Notes: generated from the letters alone by a model not told the origin. A stretch of 19,047 nucleotides of DNA from Serpentinimonas sp. (GCA_025458665.1 JALOSG010000067.1:1-19047), one strand, 5' to 3'; shown: positions 1-8,817, numbered from the stretch's first letter. Numbers and translations: made by a program.

Positions 1-1834
1 GCTGCAGGTGCAGTCGCTGGCGGAGCGTGAGCGTTTTGCCGACCACAACCGCGAAACCTTCGATGCGGTGCTGGATACCTGCGAGCGGATTGCGCGCGAG
101 AAGTACGCGCCGTTCAACCGCACGGTGGACACCCAGGAACCGCATTTCGACGGCGAAAAGGTCATCCTGCCGGCCTGCACCCAGGCCGCGTGGGATGCCT
201 ACGCCGAATCGGGCATGCTGAGCGCGGCGCAGGACTATGACATTGGCGGCATGCAGTTGCCCTACACCGTGGAGGCGGCAGGCAATGCCTTCTTTGGCAT
301 GGCCAGCGTGAGCATAGGCTCGGGCATGCTGTCGGTGGGCAACGCCAACCTGCTCATGGCCTACGGCACCGAGGCGCAGCGCAACGTGTTCGCCCTGAAC
401 GAGTTTTCGGGCCGCTTCTCGGGCACCATGTGCCTGAGCGAGCCGCAGGCAGGCTCATCGCTCAGCGATGTGGCCACCCGCGCCACCCCGGACGGCGACG
501 ACCACGCCACCGACCCACTGGGACCGCGCTTCCGCCTGCGCGGCAACAAGATGTGGATATCCGCCGGAGAGCACGAACTCACCGAGAACATCATCCACCT
601 GGTGCTGGCCAAGATTCCTGGCCCCGACGGCAAGCTGCCAGCGGGCGTGCGCGGCATTTCGCTGTTCATCGTGCCCAAAAAAATGGTGGGCACCGACGGG
701 CAACTCACCGGCGAGCGCAACGACGTGGCCCTGGCCGGCCTGAACCACAAGTGCGGCTGGCGCGGCACCACCAACACGCTGCTGAACTTTGGCGAAGGCA
801 AGTACCCGGTGCGCCCGGGTGCGGGCAGCCCCACCGGCGCTGGAGCCGTAGGCTATCTGGTGGGCGAGCCCGGCCAAGGCCTGAAGTACATGTTCCACAT
901 GATGAACGAGGCCCGCATTGGCGTGGGCATGGCCGCCACCATGCTGGGCATGGCGGGCTACCACGCCAGCCTCGATTACGCGCGCAACCGCCCGCAAGGC
1001 CGGCCCATGGGCGCTGGCGGCAAGGACGCCACGCAGCCGCAAATCCCCATCATTGGTCACGCGGACGTGAAGCGCATGCTGCTGGCCCAGAAGTCGTACT
1101 GTGAAGGTGCCCTGGCGCTGGAGTTGTACTGCGCCCGGCTAGTGGACGAACAGCACACCGCTGCCGGCACCCAGGCCGACGACGCCCGCCTGCTGCTGGA
1201 GGTGCTCACGCCCATTGCCAAGAGCTGGCCCAGCGAGTGGTGCCTGGAGGCCAACAGCCTGGCCATACAGATACACGGCGGCTACGGCTACACCCGCGAT
1301 TTCCCCGTAGAGCAGTATTGGCGCGACAACCGCCTGAACATGATCCACGAGGGCACGCACGGCATACAGGCCACCGACCTGCTGGCCCGCAAGGTGCTCA
1401 TGGAAGAGGGCAAAGGCCTCCAGCTGCTGGCAGGCCGTATGCTGGCCACGGCGCGCCGTGCGCGCTCGGTGGAGCCATCTGCATGCCCGGCTGCCACCGA
1501 ACTGCACGCGCAGGCCACCGCGCTGGAACACGCCCTGCAGCAGGTGGGCGATGCCACCCGCGCGGCCTGGGCCACTGGCAACCCGCAGGACGCGCTGGCC
1601 AATGCCGTGCCCTACATGCAGGCCTTTGGCCACACGGTGCTGGCGTGGATCTGGCTCGATGTGTCGCTGGCCGTGGTTGCCGCCGATCCGCCATCCAGCC
1701 AGCCCACCGCACAGGGCCGCCTGGCCGCTGCACGGTACTTTTTCCGCTACGAACTGCCCAAGATCGGCGCGTGGCTGCAGGTGGTATCCACGCGCGACGA
1801 CACCTGCGCTGCCTTGCCCGCAGACGCTTTCTGA
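1..1834 (+). CDS. Acyl-CoA dehydrogenase with C-terminal extension (5'-truncated by window edge)
   Basis: FAD-dependent alpha,beta-dehydrogenation of an acyl-CoA thioester, passing electrons to ETF. The frame is open to the left edge, and the family normally carries a further few tens of residues before this point, so the GTG at 8 is probably not the true start. Numbering from that GTG, MCLSEPQAGS (141-150) is the flavin/substrate signature of the family. KMWISAG (181-187) is the second flavin strand. GGYGYTRDFPVEQYWRD (424-440) and IHEGTHGIQ (446-454) form the C-terminal helical domain, and Glu448 is the likely catalytic base. The roughly 150 residues after it match the extra C-terminal domain of the large DmdC-like acyl-CoA dehydrogenases (about 600 residues). 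Those family members act on methylthiopropionyl-CoA or medium/long acyl-CoAs; the substrate here is unknown. It is the first visible gene of the + strand catabolic run, 48 bases before an SDR gene. Confidence 0.93.
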   Translation, partial: LQVQSLAERERFADHNRETFDAVLDTCERIAREKYAPFNRTVDTQEPHFDGEKVILPACTQAAWDAYAESGMLSAAQDYDIGGMQLPYTVEAAGNAFFGMASVSIGSGMLSVGNANLLMAYGTEAQRNVFALNEFSGRFSGTMCLSEPQAGSSLSDVATRATPDGDDHATDPLGPRFRLRGNKMWISAGEHELTENIIHLVLAKIPGPDGKLPAGVRGISLFIVPKKMVGTDGQLTGERNDVALAGLNHKCGWRGTTNTLLNFGEGKYPVRPGAGSPTGAGAVGYLVGEPGQGLKYMFHMMNEARIGVGMAATMLGMAGYHASLDYARNRPQGRPMGAGGKDATQPQIPIIGHADVKRMLLAQKSYCEGALALELYCARLVDEQHTAAGTQADDARLLLEVLTPIAKSWPSEWCLEANSLAIQIHGGYGYTRDFPVEQYWRDNRLNMIHEGTHGIQATDLLARKVLMEEGKGLQLLAGRMLATARRARSVEPSACPAATELHAQATALEHALQQVGDATRAAWATGNPQDALANAVPYMQAFGHTVLAWIWLDVSLAVVAADPPSSQPTAQGRLAAARYFFRYELPKIGAWLQVVSTRDDTCAALPADAF

Positions 1835-1882
1835 ACGCCGCCACTCCCTGGCGGCAAGAACCCCCATTTTCAGGAGACCCCC

Positions 1883-2674
1883 ATGGCCAGAACCATCCAG
1901 CAACTCTTTGACCTCACCGGCAAGACCGCACTCGTGACCGGTGGCTCGCGCGGCCTGGGCCTGCAGATGGCCCACGCGCTAGGCGAAGCCGGTGCACGCA
2001 TCATGGTCACCTCCCGCAAGGCCGCCGATCTGGAAGAGGCCGTGCAGGAACTGCAAGCCGCCGGTATTGATGCGCGCTGGATTGCCGCCGACTGCGCCAA
2101 GGAGGCCGACATCCACCGCCTGGGCGCCGAAACGCTGCAACGCATGGGCCCGGTGGATATTCTGGTGAACAACGCGGGTGCCGCCTGGGGCGCACCGGCC
2201 GAGGACCACCCGCTGGACGCCTGGGACAAGGTCATGAACCTCAACGTGCGTGGCTACTTCATCCTGAGCCAGTACATCGCCAAGCACAGCATGATCGAGC
2301 GGCGCAGCGGCAAGATCATCAACATCGCGTCCATCGCGGGCCTGGGCGGCAACCCGCCCGACATGCAGACGCTGGCCTACAACACCTCCAAGGGCGCAGT
2401 CATCAACTTCACGCGCGCGCTGGCTTGTGAATGGGGCAAGTACGGCATCAATGTGAACGCCATTTGCCCTGGCTTCTTCCCCAGCCGCATGACCAAAGGC
2501 ACGCTGGAAGCCATGGGCGAGGAGCGCCTGAAAGAGCACGCACCGCTGCTGCGTCTGGGCGACGACGAAGATCTCAAGGGCCTGACCCTGCTCTACGCCA
2601 GCGACGCCGGCAAGCACATCACCGGCCAGTGGCTGGCGGTGGACGGCGGCGTCAGCACCCGCACCGGCGGCTGA
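1883..2674 (+). CDS. SDR family oxidoreductase (NADP(H)-type)
   Basis: Classical short-chain dehydrogenase/reductase of 263 residues, the usual family length. Visible motifs are the TGGSRGLG nucleotide-binding loop (19-26), NNAG (96-99), catalytic Ser150, and the YxxxK pair Tyr166/Lys170. Ser44-Arg45 at the end of the second strand suggest NADPH rather than NADH, because a basic residue here contacts the 2'-phosphate. The C-terminal ITGQWLAVDGG is typical of FabG/gluconate-5-dehydrogenase-like members. The ATG is preceded by a good ribosome site (AGGAGA, 1872-1877). It lies between the acyl-CoA dehydrogenase and a thioesterase, so a 3-hydroxyacyl-CoA/3-oxoacyl step or reduction of a carbonyl intermediate is plausible. 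The exact substrate is inference. Confidence 0.93.
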   Translation: MARTIQQLFDLTGKTALVTGGSRGLGLQMAHALGEAGARIMVTSRKAADLEEAVQELQAAGIDARWIAADCAKEADIHRLGAETLQRMGPVDILVNNAGAAWGAPAEDHPLDAWDKVMNLNVRGYFILSQYIAKHSMIERRSGKIINIASIAGLGGNPPDMQTLAYNTSKGAVINFTRALACEWGKYGINVNAICPGFFPSRMTKGTLEAMGEERLKEHAPLLRLGDDEDLKGLTLLYASDAGKHITGQWLAVDGGVSTRTGG

Positions 2675-2676
2675 AC

Positions 2677-2683
2677 GCGGAGG
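2677..2683 (+). promoter_or_regulatory. Ribosome binding site deciding a TTG start
   Basis: GCGGAGG starts 3 bases after the SDR stop and lies 8 bases before the TTG at 2692. No ATG or GTG in this frame gives a better N-terminus. This fixes the thioesterase start at TTG. Confidence 0.6.
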
Positions 2684-2691
2684 CCCCGGTT

Positions 2692-3141
2692 TTGGAATTC
2701 AGCGTACGCATACCCTTCGTCGAGCACCTGGGTTTCACCCTCGACCGCATGGCCGATGGCGAGGCCCAGATCAGCTACCACCCCGCGCCCGAGCACCTCA
2801 ACTCTTTCGATGTGACGCACGGCGGGGCCAGCATGACCCTGCTCGACGTGGTGATGGCGCACGCCGCGCGCAGTGTGCAGACGGACACGGGCTGCGTCAC
2901 CATCGAAATGAAAACCAGCTTCATGCAGGCGGCACGCGGCCCTCTGGTGGCCACGGGCAAGCTGCTGCACCGCACGGCCACCATGGCCTTCACCGAAGGC
3001 CGCATCACGGATGCGCAGGGCAAGCTGTGCGCCCACGCCAGTGGCACCTTCAAGTACGTGAAGCGCCTGCCCACCGGGCCGCGCTCCGCCCAGGAACTCA
3101 ACGCGCCACCGTCCTTGAACGGCGGCATTTCTACCGACTAG
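2692..3141 (+). CDS. PaaI-family hotdog thioesterase
   Basis: Predicted acyl-CoA thioesterase of the hotdog fold, 149 residues from the TTG start at 2692, which has a Shine-Dalgarno sequence 8 bases upstream. The frame is open further upstream inside the SDR gene, but a longer protein would add out-of-family sequence. The key motif is HGGASMTLLDVVMAHAA (43-59). This is the PaaI/YdiI signature, in which the HGG turn and Asp52 on the hotdog helix form the active site at a dimer interface. VTIEMKTSFMQAARG (69-83) is the following conserved strand pair. The gene starts 17 bases after the SDR stop and ends 24 bases before the next gene, so it is almost surely co-transcribed. Likely role: hydrolysis of dead-end or product CoA esters to free CoA during catabolism. 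No signal peptide; cytoplasmic. Confidence 0.9.
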   Translation: MEFSVRIPFVEHLGFTLDRMADGEAQISYHPAPEHLNSFDVTHGGASMTLLDVVMAHAARSVQTDTGCVTIEMKTSFMQAARGPLVATGKLLHRTATMAFTEGRITDAQGKLCAHASGTFKYVKRLPTGPRSAQELNAPPSLNGGISTD

Positions 3142-3165
3142 TCAACCCCTGAACAGGACCACACC

Positions 3166-4182
3166 ATGCCCAGCAACCAGCAAATTCTTCTGGACAACCG
3201 CCCCCAGGGCGAAGCCAGCACCAGCAACTTCAAGCTGGTGGCCACCGAAACCCCCGCACTCCAGGACAACCAGGTGCTGGTGAAGCACCATTACCTGAGC
3301 CTGGACCCCTATATGCGCGGCCGCATGAACGACGGCAAGAGCTACGCACAGCCGCAGCCGCTGGGCGAGGTCATGATAGGCGGCACGGTGGGCGAGGTGG
3401 TGGAGAGCAAACACCCGCGCTATGCCGTGGGCGACGCCGTGGTAGGCATGGGCGGCTGGCAGCAGTACAGCGTGGTCGATGCCTCGGTGCCTGGCGCGCT
3501 GCGCAAGGTAGACACCAGCAAGGTGCCCCTGAGCCACTACCTGGGCGCCGTGGGCATGCCCGGCGTGACGGCCTGGTACGGCCTGGTGAAGATCATTGCC
3601 CCCAAGCCCGGCGAAACCGTGGTGGTGAGCGCCGCCAGCGGTGCCGTGGGCAGTGCCGTGGGTGCCCTGGCCAAGGCGCGCGGTTGCCGCGTGGTGGGCA
3701 TTGCCGGTGGCCCGGACAAGTGCGCCTACGTGAAGAACGAACTGGGCTTCGACGACTGCGTGGACTACCGCGAGCACAAGGACTACACGTCCTTGGCCAA
3801 GGCTTTGAAGGTGGCCTGCCCGAATGGCATCGATGGTTACTTCGAGAACGTGGGCGGCATGGTGCTCGATGCCGTGCTGCTGCGCACCAACGCCTTTGCC
3901 CGCATTGCGGTGTGCGGCATGATTGCCGGCTACGACGGCCAGCCGCTGCCGCTGGCCAACCCGGCCCTCATTCTGGTGAACCGCCTGAAGGTGGAAGGTT
4001 TCATCGTGAGCGAGCACATGGAAGTGTGGCCCGAAGCACTGACCGAACTCGGCGAGCTGGTGGGCAGCGGCAAGTTCCGTCCGCGGGAAACCGTGGCCGA
4101 AGGCATTGCCGCGGCGCCCGAAGCGTTCCTGGGCCTGCTCAAGGGCAAGAACTTCGGCAAGCAGCTCGTCAAGCTGGTGTGA
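3166..4182 (+). CDS. NADP-dependent MDR-superfamily oxidoreductase (CurA/YncB-like)
   Basis: Zinc-independent medium-chain dehydrogenase/reductase of 338 residues, the normal length. Family features are LSLDPYMRGRM (44-54), GMPGVTAWYGL (130-140), the glycine-rich Rossmann motif AASGAVGSAVGALAK (156-170), GGPDKC (181-186, the NADPH 2'-phosphate site of this group) and YFENVGG (225-231). These mark the curcumin reductase/leukotriene B4 12-hydroxydehydrogenase/2-alkenal reductase group, which reduces the C=C bond of alpha,beta-unsaturated carbonyls with NADPH. No zinc ligands are visible, as expected. The ATG follows a weak AGGAC. The stop is 2 bases before the ATG of a GNAT gene. In this cluster it could reduce an enone/enal made during catabolism, but the natural substrate of most members is unknown, so no symbol is given. 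Confidence 0.93.
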   Translation: MPSNQQILLDNRPQGEASTSNFKLVATETPALQDNQVLVKHHYLSLDPYMRGRMNDGKSYAQPQPLGEVMIGGTVGEVVESKHPRYAVGDAVVGMGGWQQYSVVDASVPGALRKVDTSKVPLSHYLGAVGMPGVTAWYGLVKIIAPKPGETVVVSAASGAVGSAVGALAKARGCRVVGIAGGPDKCAYVKNELGFDDCVDYREHKDYTSLAKALKVACPNGIDGYFENVGGMVLDAVLLRTNAFARIAVCGMIAGYDGQPLPLANPALILVNRLKVEGFIVSEHMEVWPEALTELGELVGSGKFRPRETVAEGIAAAPEAFLGLLKGKNFGKQLVKLV

Positions 4183-4184
4183 GC

Positions 4185-4664
4185 ATGGGGGCGGAGCAGG
4201 GCGGTTTGAACCTGGACTGGCGCTGCCTGCCTTTTGGCGCTCTGGCGCCGCTGGACCTGTACCGGCTGCTGCAACTGCGTACCGCCGTGTTCGTGGTGGA
4301 ACAGCACTGCGTGTTCCAGGACATGGACAACGCCGACCCGGACTGCCTGCACCTGCTGGCCGACTCGAAAGATGCCCTCATGGCCTACGCGCGGCTGGTG
4401 CCTGCCGGCCTCAAGTACCCCGAAGCCAGCATAGGCCGTGTGATCACGGCGCAGGCGGCGCGCGGCACCGGGCTCGGCCACACGCTCATGCAGCGTGCCC
4501 TGGCCGAACTGTTTGCTGCCTGGGGCGCGCAGCCGGTGCGCATAGGCGCCCAGGCCCACCTGCAGGCCTTCTACGGCGCCCACGGCTTCATGCCCTCGGG
4601 CCCCGTGTACCTGGAAGACGGCATCGACCACATAGAAATGCTGCGGCCCGCTGCCGCACTTTGA
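4185..4664 (+). CDS. ElaA-like GNAT family N-acetyltransferase
   Basis: Predicted acetyl-CoA-dependent N-acetyltransferase of 159 residues, resembling the ElaA subgroup. LYRLLQLRTAVFVVEQHCVFQDMD (25-48) is the ElaA-type N-terminal signature: LR..VFVVEQ followed by a Cys/aromatic stretch. RGTGLGHTLM (93-102) is the acetyl-CoA pyrophosphate loop, and AQAHLQAFYGAHGF (122-135) is the typical GNAT C-terminal segment. I chose the ATG at 4185, two bases after the upstream stop. A GTG at 4179, overlapping that stop, is an alternative adding two residues. No clear Shine-Dalgarno is present, so translation probably depends on coupling to the upstream gene. ElaA homologues have no settled substrate. Its presence inside a lipid/CoA catabolic run is not explained. 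Confidence 0.88.
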   Translation: MGAEQGGLNLDWRCLPFGALAPLDLYRLLQLRTAVFVVEQHCVFQDMDNADPDCLHLLADSKDALMAYARLVPAGLKYPEASIGRVITAQAARGTGLGHTLMQRALAELFAAWGAQPVRIGAQAHLQAFYGAHGFMPSGPVYLEDGIDHIEMLRPAAAL

Positions 4665-4695
4665 CACCAAGACCACCTACCCACAAGGACACCCC

Positions 4696-5598
4696 ATGAT
4701 TCAGGATTTCCAAGGCAAGACGGCCGTGCTCACCGGCGCAGGTTCGGGTTTCGGGCTGGAATGCGCCCGCATTGGTGCCCGTCTGGGCATGAACCTGGTG
4801 CTGGTGGATGTGCAGGCCGATGCGCTGGAAGCGGCGCGCCAGGAAATGGAAGCCGCGGGCGTTCAGGTCATGGCCAGCCGCACCGATGTATCGGACGCAG
4901 CCGCCATGGACGCGCTGGGCGCAGCGGTGCAGGCGCGTTTTGGCGCCCCCCACTTCGTGTTCAACAACGCCGGTGTGGCCGCAGGCGGCCTGCTGTGGGA
5001 AAACACCGTGGCCGACTGGGAATGGGTGCTGGGCGTGAACCTCTGGGGCGTGGTGCACGGGGTGCGCGTGTTCACCCCCATGATGCTGGCCGCCGCAAAG
5101 GCCGACCCGTCCTGGCGCGGCCATGTGGTGAATACCGCCAGCATGGCGGGCCTGCTCACGCCGCCCAACATGGGCGTGTACAACGTGAGCAAACACGCGG
5201 TGGTGGCCCTGACCGAAACGCTCTACCAGGACCTGTCGCTGGTGTCCGACCAGGTGGGCGCCAGCGTGCTGTGCCCGTACTTTGTGCCCACGGGCATCAG
5301 CCAGAGCCACCGGAACCGCCCCGGGGAACTGGCCGGTGGCGCGCCCACGCAGAGCCAGCGCATTGGGCAGGCCATGTCGGAGAAGGCCGTGGGTAGCGGT
5401 AAAGTAACGGCTGCGGAAGTGGCGCAACTCGTGTTCAACGCCATCTCTGCCAACCAGTTCTACATCTTCAGCCACCCCAAGGCCCTGGGGGCCGTTCAGG
5501 CCCGCATGGAAGCCATGGTCACGCAAGGCAATCCGCCCGATCCGTTCGGCGACCGCCCCGAGGTCGGTCAGAAACTGCGGGAGGCTTTGCGCGGCTGA
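4696..5598 (+). CDS. SDR family oxidoreductase (NAD-type)
   Basis: Second classical SDR, 300 residues, distinct from the one at 1883. It has TGAGSGFG (13-20), NNAG (90-93), catalytic Ser149 and the Tyr162/Lys166 pair in YNVSK. Asp38 ends the second beta strand, which favours NAD(H) over NADP(H), unlike the first SDR with its Ser-Arg. The C-terminal part (from about 200) is longer than in minimal SDRs and carries FYIFSHPKAL (254-263), seen in SDRs of lipid and terpenoid/alcohol oxidation clusters. The ATG has AAGGAC 6 bases upstream. It is 31 bases after the GNAT gene and 18 bases before tex, so it is probably the last catabolic gene of the run. The pairing of an NADP-type and an NAD-type SDR suggests two separate redox steps. 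Substrate not identifiable. Confidence 0.92.
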   Translation: MIQDFQGKTAVLTGAGSGFGLECARIGARLGMNLVLVDVQADALEAARQEMEAAGVQVMASRTDVSDAAAMDALGAAVQARFGAPHFVFNNAGVAAGGLLWENTVADWEWVLGVNLWGVVHGVRVFTPMMLAAAKADPSWRGHVVNTASMAGLLTPPNMGVYNVSKHAVVALTETLYQDLSLVSDQVGASVLCPYFVPTGISQSHRNRPGELAGGAPTQSQRIGQAMSEKAVGSGKVTAAEVAQLVFNAISANQFYIFSHPKALGAVQARMEAMVTQGNPPDPFGDRPEVGQKLREALRG

Positions 5599-5616
5599 AC
5601 CACATCAGCACCACGC

Positions 5617-7939
5617 ATGCCCAACATCACCGCGCAGATTGCGCAGGAACTCGGCGCCCGGGCCGAACAGGTCCAGGCCGCCATCGAATTGCTCGACGGG
5701 GGCGCCACCGTCCCCTTCATCGCCCGTTACCGGAAGGAAGCCACAGGCGGGCTGGACGATATCCAGCTGCGCGCCCTGGAGCAGCGCCTGGCCTACCTGC
5801 GTGAGCTCGAAGACCGGCGCGACGCCGTCTTGCGCAGCATTGCCGAACAGGGCAAGCTGACGCCGGAACTGCAGGCCGCTATTGCCACGGCGGCTACCAA
5901 GCAGGAACTGGAGGACCTGTACCTGCCCTACAAGCCCAAGCGCCGCACCAAAGGACAGATAGCCCGCGAGAACGGCATAGAACCGCTGGCCGACCTGCTG
6001 TTTACCGACCCCACCCGCGACCCCGCCCAGGAAGCCCTGGCGTTTGTGAAGGCCGAGAAGGCCGAAGACGGCAGCGACTTCACCACCGTGCCCGCCGTAC
6101 TCGACGGCGTGCGCGACATTCTGAGCGAGCGCTGGGCCGAAGACGCCCGGCTGGTGCAGGGGTTGCGCGAATGGCTCTGGGCCGAGGGCGTGCTGTGCAG
6201 CAAGAAGGTGGAAGGCAAGGACGGGGAACACCCCGACCACGCCAAGTTCCGCGACTACTTCGACTACCAGGAACCGCTGTCCCGCGTGCCGTCGCACCGG
6301 GCACTGGCGGTGTTCCGCGGTCGGTCCATCGACCTGCTCGATGTGCGTCTGCTGCAGCCCGGCGAGGAACCCGATGCCAAAGCCGCGCCCCGGGGGGTGC
6401 CCACACAGGCCGAAGGCCGCATTGCCTTGCAGCTGGGCTGGAGCCACCAGGGCCGGCCGGCCGACGATTTGCTGCGCAAATGCGTGGCCTGGACCTGGCG
6501 CGTCAAGCTCAGCCTGTCTACCGAACGCGACCTGTTTGCCCGCCTGCGCGAGGACGCCGAGCGCGTGGCCATTGAGGTGTTTGCCAACAACCTGCGCGAC
6601 CTGCTGCTGGCCGCCCCGGCCGGCCCACGCACGGTCATGGGGCTGGACCCCGGCATACGCACCGGCGTGAAGGTGGCGGTGGTGGACGCCACCGGCAAGC
6701 TGGTGGACACCGCCACGGTGTACCCTTTCGAACCCCGCCGCGACGTGGAAGGCGCGCTGGCCAGCCTGCAGCGCTTGTGCGTGCAGCATGGCGTGGAGCT
6801 CATTGCCATAGGCAATGGCACCGCCAGCCGCGAGACCGACCGGCTGGCCGCCGAGCTGCTGCAGCGCCTGGGTTCTCTGAAAGAGCGAACCCCCGAGGTG
6901 AAGCTGCCGCAAAAAGTGGTGGTCAGCGAATCGGGCGCCTCGGTGTACAGCGCCAGCGAATTTGCCAGCCAGGAAATGCCCGATGTGGACGTGAGCCTGC
7001 GTGGCGCAGCCAGCATTGCGCGCCGCCTGCAGGACCCGCTGGCCGAACTGGTGAAGATAGACCCCAAAAGCATAGGCGTGGGCCAGTACCAGCACGACGT
7101 GAACCAGAGCGAGCTGGCCCGCACGCTGGACGCGGTGGTGGAAGATTGCGTGAACGCGGTGGGCGTGGACCTGAACACCGCCAGTGCGCCGCTGCTGGCT
7201 GCGTTGGCGCGACACGCATGGCGCTTTCCAGAGCCGCGCCGACCTGCTCAAGGTCACTGGCCTGGGCGAAAAGACCTTCGAGCAGAGCGCCGGCTTCCTG
7301 CGCATACGCGGCGGTACCCAGCCGCTGGACATGACCGGCGTGCACCCTGAAACCTACACCGTGGTGGAGCGAATCCTCCAGCGCGCAGGCAAGCCCGTGC
7401 AGGAACTCATGGGCCGCACCGACCTCATCAAAACGCTCAAGCCCGAATGGTTTGCCGATGAGAAATTCGGCATCGTCACGGTGAACGACATCTTGCAGGA
7501 ACTGGAGAAGCCCGGGCGCGACCCGCGCCCCGATTTCCGTGTGGCCCGCTTCAACGAAGGGGTGGAAGACATCCGCGACCTGCAGCCCGGCATGCTGCTG
7601 GAGGGTACCGTGAGCAACGTGGCGCAGTTCGGCGCGTTCGTCGACCTGGGCGTGCACCAGGACGGGCTGGTGCACGTGAGCCAGCTGAGCCACCGCTTCG
7701 TGAACGATGCGCGCGAAGTGGTGAAAACCGGAGACATTGTGAAAGTGCGTGTGCTGGAGGTGGACCCGCAACGCAAGCGCATCAGCCTGAGCCTGAAGCT
7801 CGATGCGGCGCCACCGGGCAAGAAAGACCGCGCTGGGGAGTTGCGTTTCGAACCCGCACGCCAGAAATCAGCAACGTCTGATCCTTCCCACACATCGGCC
7901 ATGGCCAGCGCCTTTGCCAGGCTGCAGTCCCGCCGCTAG
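5617..7939 (+). pseudogene. tex: tex: Tex/YhgF-family RNA-binding transcription accessory protein, frameshifted by an internal deletion
   Basis: Tex is a conserved nucleic-acid-binding protein of about 770-780 residues with a Tex N-terminal helical region, a YqgF/RNase H-like domain, helix-hairpin-helix (HhH) repeats and a C-terminal S1 domain. Here residues 1-528 read normally: GATVPFIARYRKE near 28-40, the YqgF core MGLDPGIRTG with Asp344, and VGVDLNTASAPLLA ending at 7200. The frame then runs 49 junk residues to a stop at 7348-7350. The rest continues in the +1 frame from RDTHGAFQSRADLL (about 7208) through the second HhH half, the S1 domain (about 7580-7800, GTVSNVAQFGAFVDLGVHQDGLVH) and a normal C-terminus ending at 7939. 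Compared with E. coli Tex, the 17 residues expected between LL and RDENG are represented by only 10 bases, a net loss near 41 bases. A true null, a split protein (possible restart at GTG 7184) or an assembly error are all possible. Confidence 0.85.
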
Positions 7940-7952
7940 GGCAGGGCGCCCC

Positions 7953-7958
7953 TATACT
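7953..7958 (+). promoter_or_regulatory. Candidate -10 box for the HDOD operon
   Basis: TATACT lies 31 bases before the ATG at 7990, in the 50-base gap after tex. It matches 5 of 6 positions of the sigma70 -10. No convincing -35 is seen 16-18 bases upstream, so confidence is low. Confidence 0.3.
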
Positions 7959-7989
7959 GACGAGGTAGCACTCTGGCGCACAACCACCC

Positions 7990-8817
7990 ATGCAGCTCGA
8001 AGAACTGATTGCCCAAGCCAAGGCCTTGCCCAGCATACCCAAAGTGGTGTCAGAGGTGCTGTCGGAACTCGACAAAGACGAGCCTGACTCGCGCCGCATC
8101 AGCGAACTCGTAGCCACCGACCCAGGCCTCACCGCCCGCATGCTCAAGCTGGCCAATTCGGCCTTCTTTGGTCTGACCCGCGAGATTGGCAGCGTGCAGG
8201 AGGCTGTGAGCATCCTGGGCTTCAACCATGTGCGCACCCTGGTCACAGCCGTGGCCATGAGCAGCAGCTTCAAGACCGTGCCGGGCGTGAACCTGGAGCA
8301 GTTCTGGCGCTACAGCCTGAATGCCGCAAAGATCTGCCGGACGTTGGGAAAAAGCCTGCGCCTGAACGACGGGCAGGCTTTCACCGCCGGATTGGTGCAT
8401 GCGGTGGGGGACCTGGTCATGCACATAGGTATGCCCGAAGCTATGGCCAAAGTCGACTGGAATGTGGCGCCGCTGGACCTCAAACGGCACGAGGCCGAAA
8501 TGGCCACGCTGGGCTATACCTATGCCGATGTGGGCGCTGCGTTTGCGGTGAAGTGGGAGTTTCCCGACGCCATCGTGAAAGCCTTGAAGCACCAGCTGGT
8601 GCCCTTCGAGGGTGATACCTACGAACCCATGGCGGGCGTGGTGCACATGGCTTCGTGGCGCGCGCGCGCCCAGGAGGTAGACATGGACCGCGACGGTCTG
8701 GCCGCCACCTTCCCGGACGTGGTGGCCGTGCTGCTGGGCCTGGACCTGGAGATGGTGCTGGACAAAGACCCCAGCGAGTGGACCTCCGCCGGCGAGCTTT
8801 CGGCGTTTCTGGGCTGA
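7990..8817 (+). CDS. HDOD domain-containing protein (first of tandem pair)
   Basis: A 275-residue protein that is almost wholly one HDOD domain, a non-catalytic relative of HD phosphohydrolases found in bacterial signalling proteins. LPSIPKVV (13-20), DPGLTARMLKLANSAFFG (44-61) and the HD-equivalent AGLVHAVGDLV (133-143) are visible. In that last motif the His-Asp metal pair is replaced by His-Ala, so metal-dependent hydrolysis is not expected. No receiver, GGDEF or membrane segment is present. Stand-alone HDOD proteins are thought to be scaffolds in motility, secretion or c-di-GMP-linked regulation; the partner here is unknown. It is followed after 8 bases by a colinear paralogue and then a patatin gene, suggesting an operon starting at 7990. 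The ATG lacks a good Shine-Dalgarno. Confidence 0.9.
   Translation: MQLEELIAQAKALPSIPKVVSEVLSELDKDEPDSRRISELVATDPGLTARMLKLANSAFFGLTREIGSVQEAVSILGFNHVRTLVTAVAMSSSFKTVPGVNLEQFWRYSLNAAKICRTLGKSLRLNDGQAFTAGLVHAVGDLVMHIGMPEAMAKVDWNVAPLDLKRHEAEMATLGYTYADVGAAFAVKWEFPDAIVKALKHQLVPFEGDTYEPMAGVVHMASWRARAQEVDMDRDGLAATFPDVVAVLLGLDLEMVLDKDPSEWTSAGELSAFLG

Noticed and set aside
5605..7332. 575-codon open frame on the minus strand opposite tex
   Set aside because: Antisense shadow of tex with biased composition. It would also read through into the broken region without any family match.
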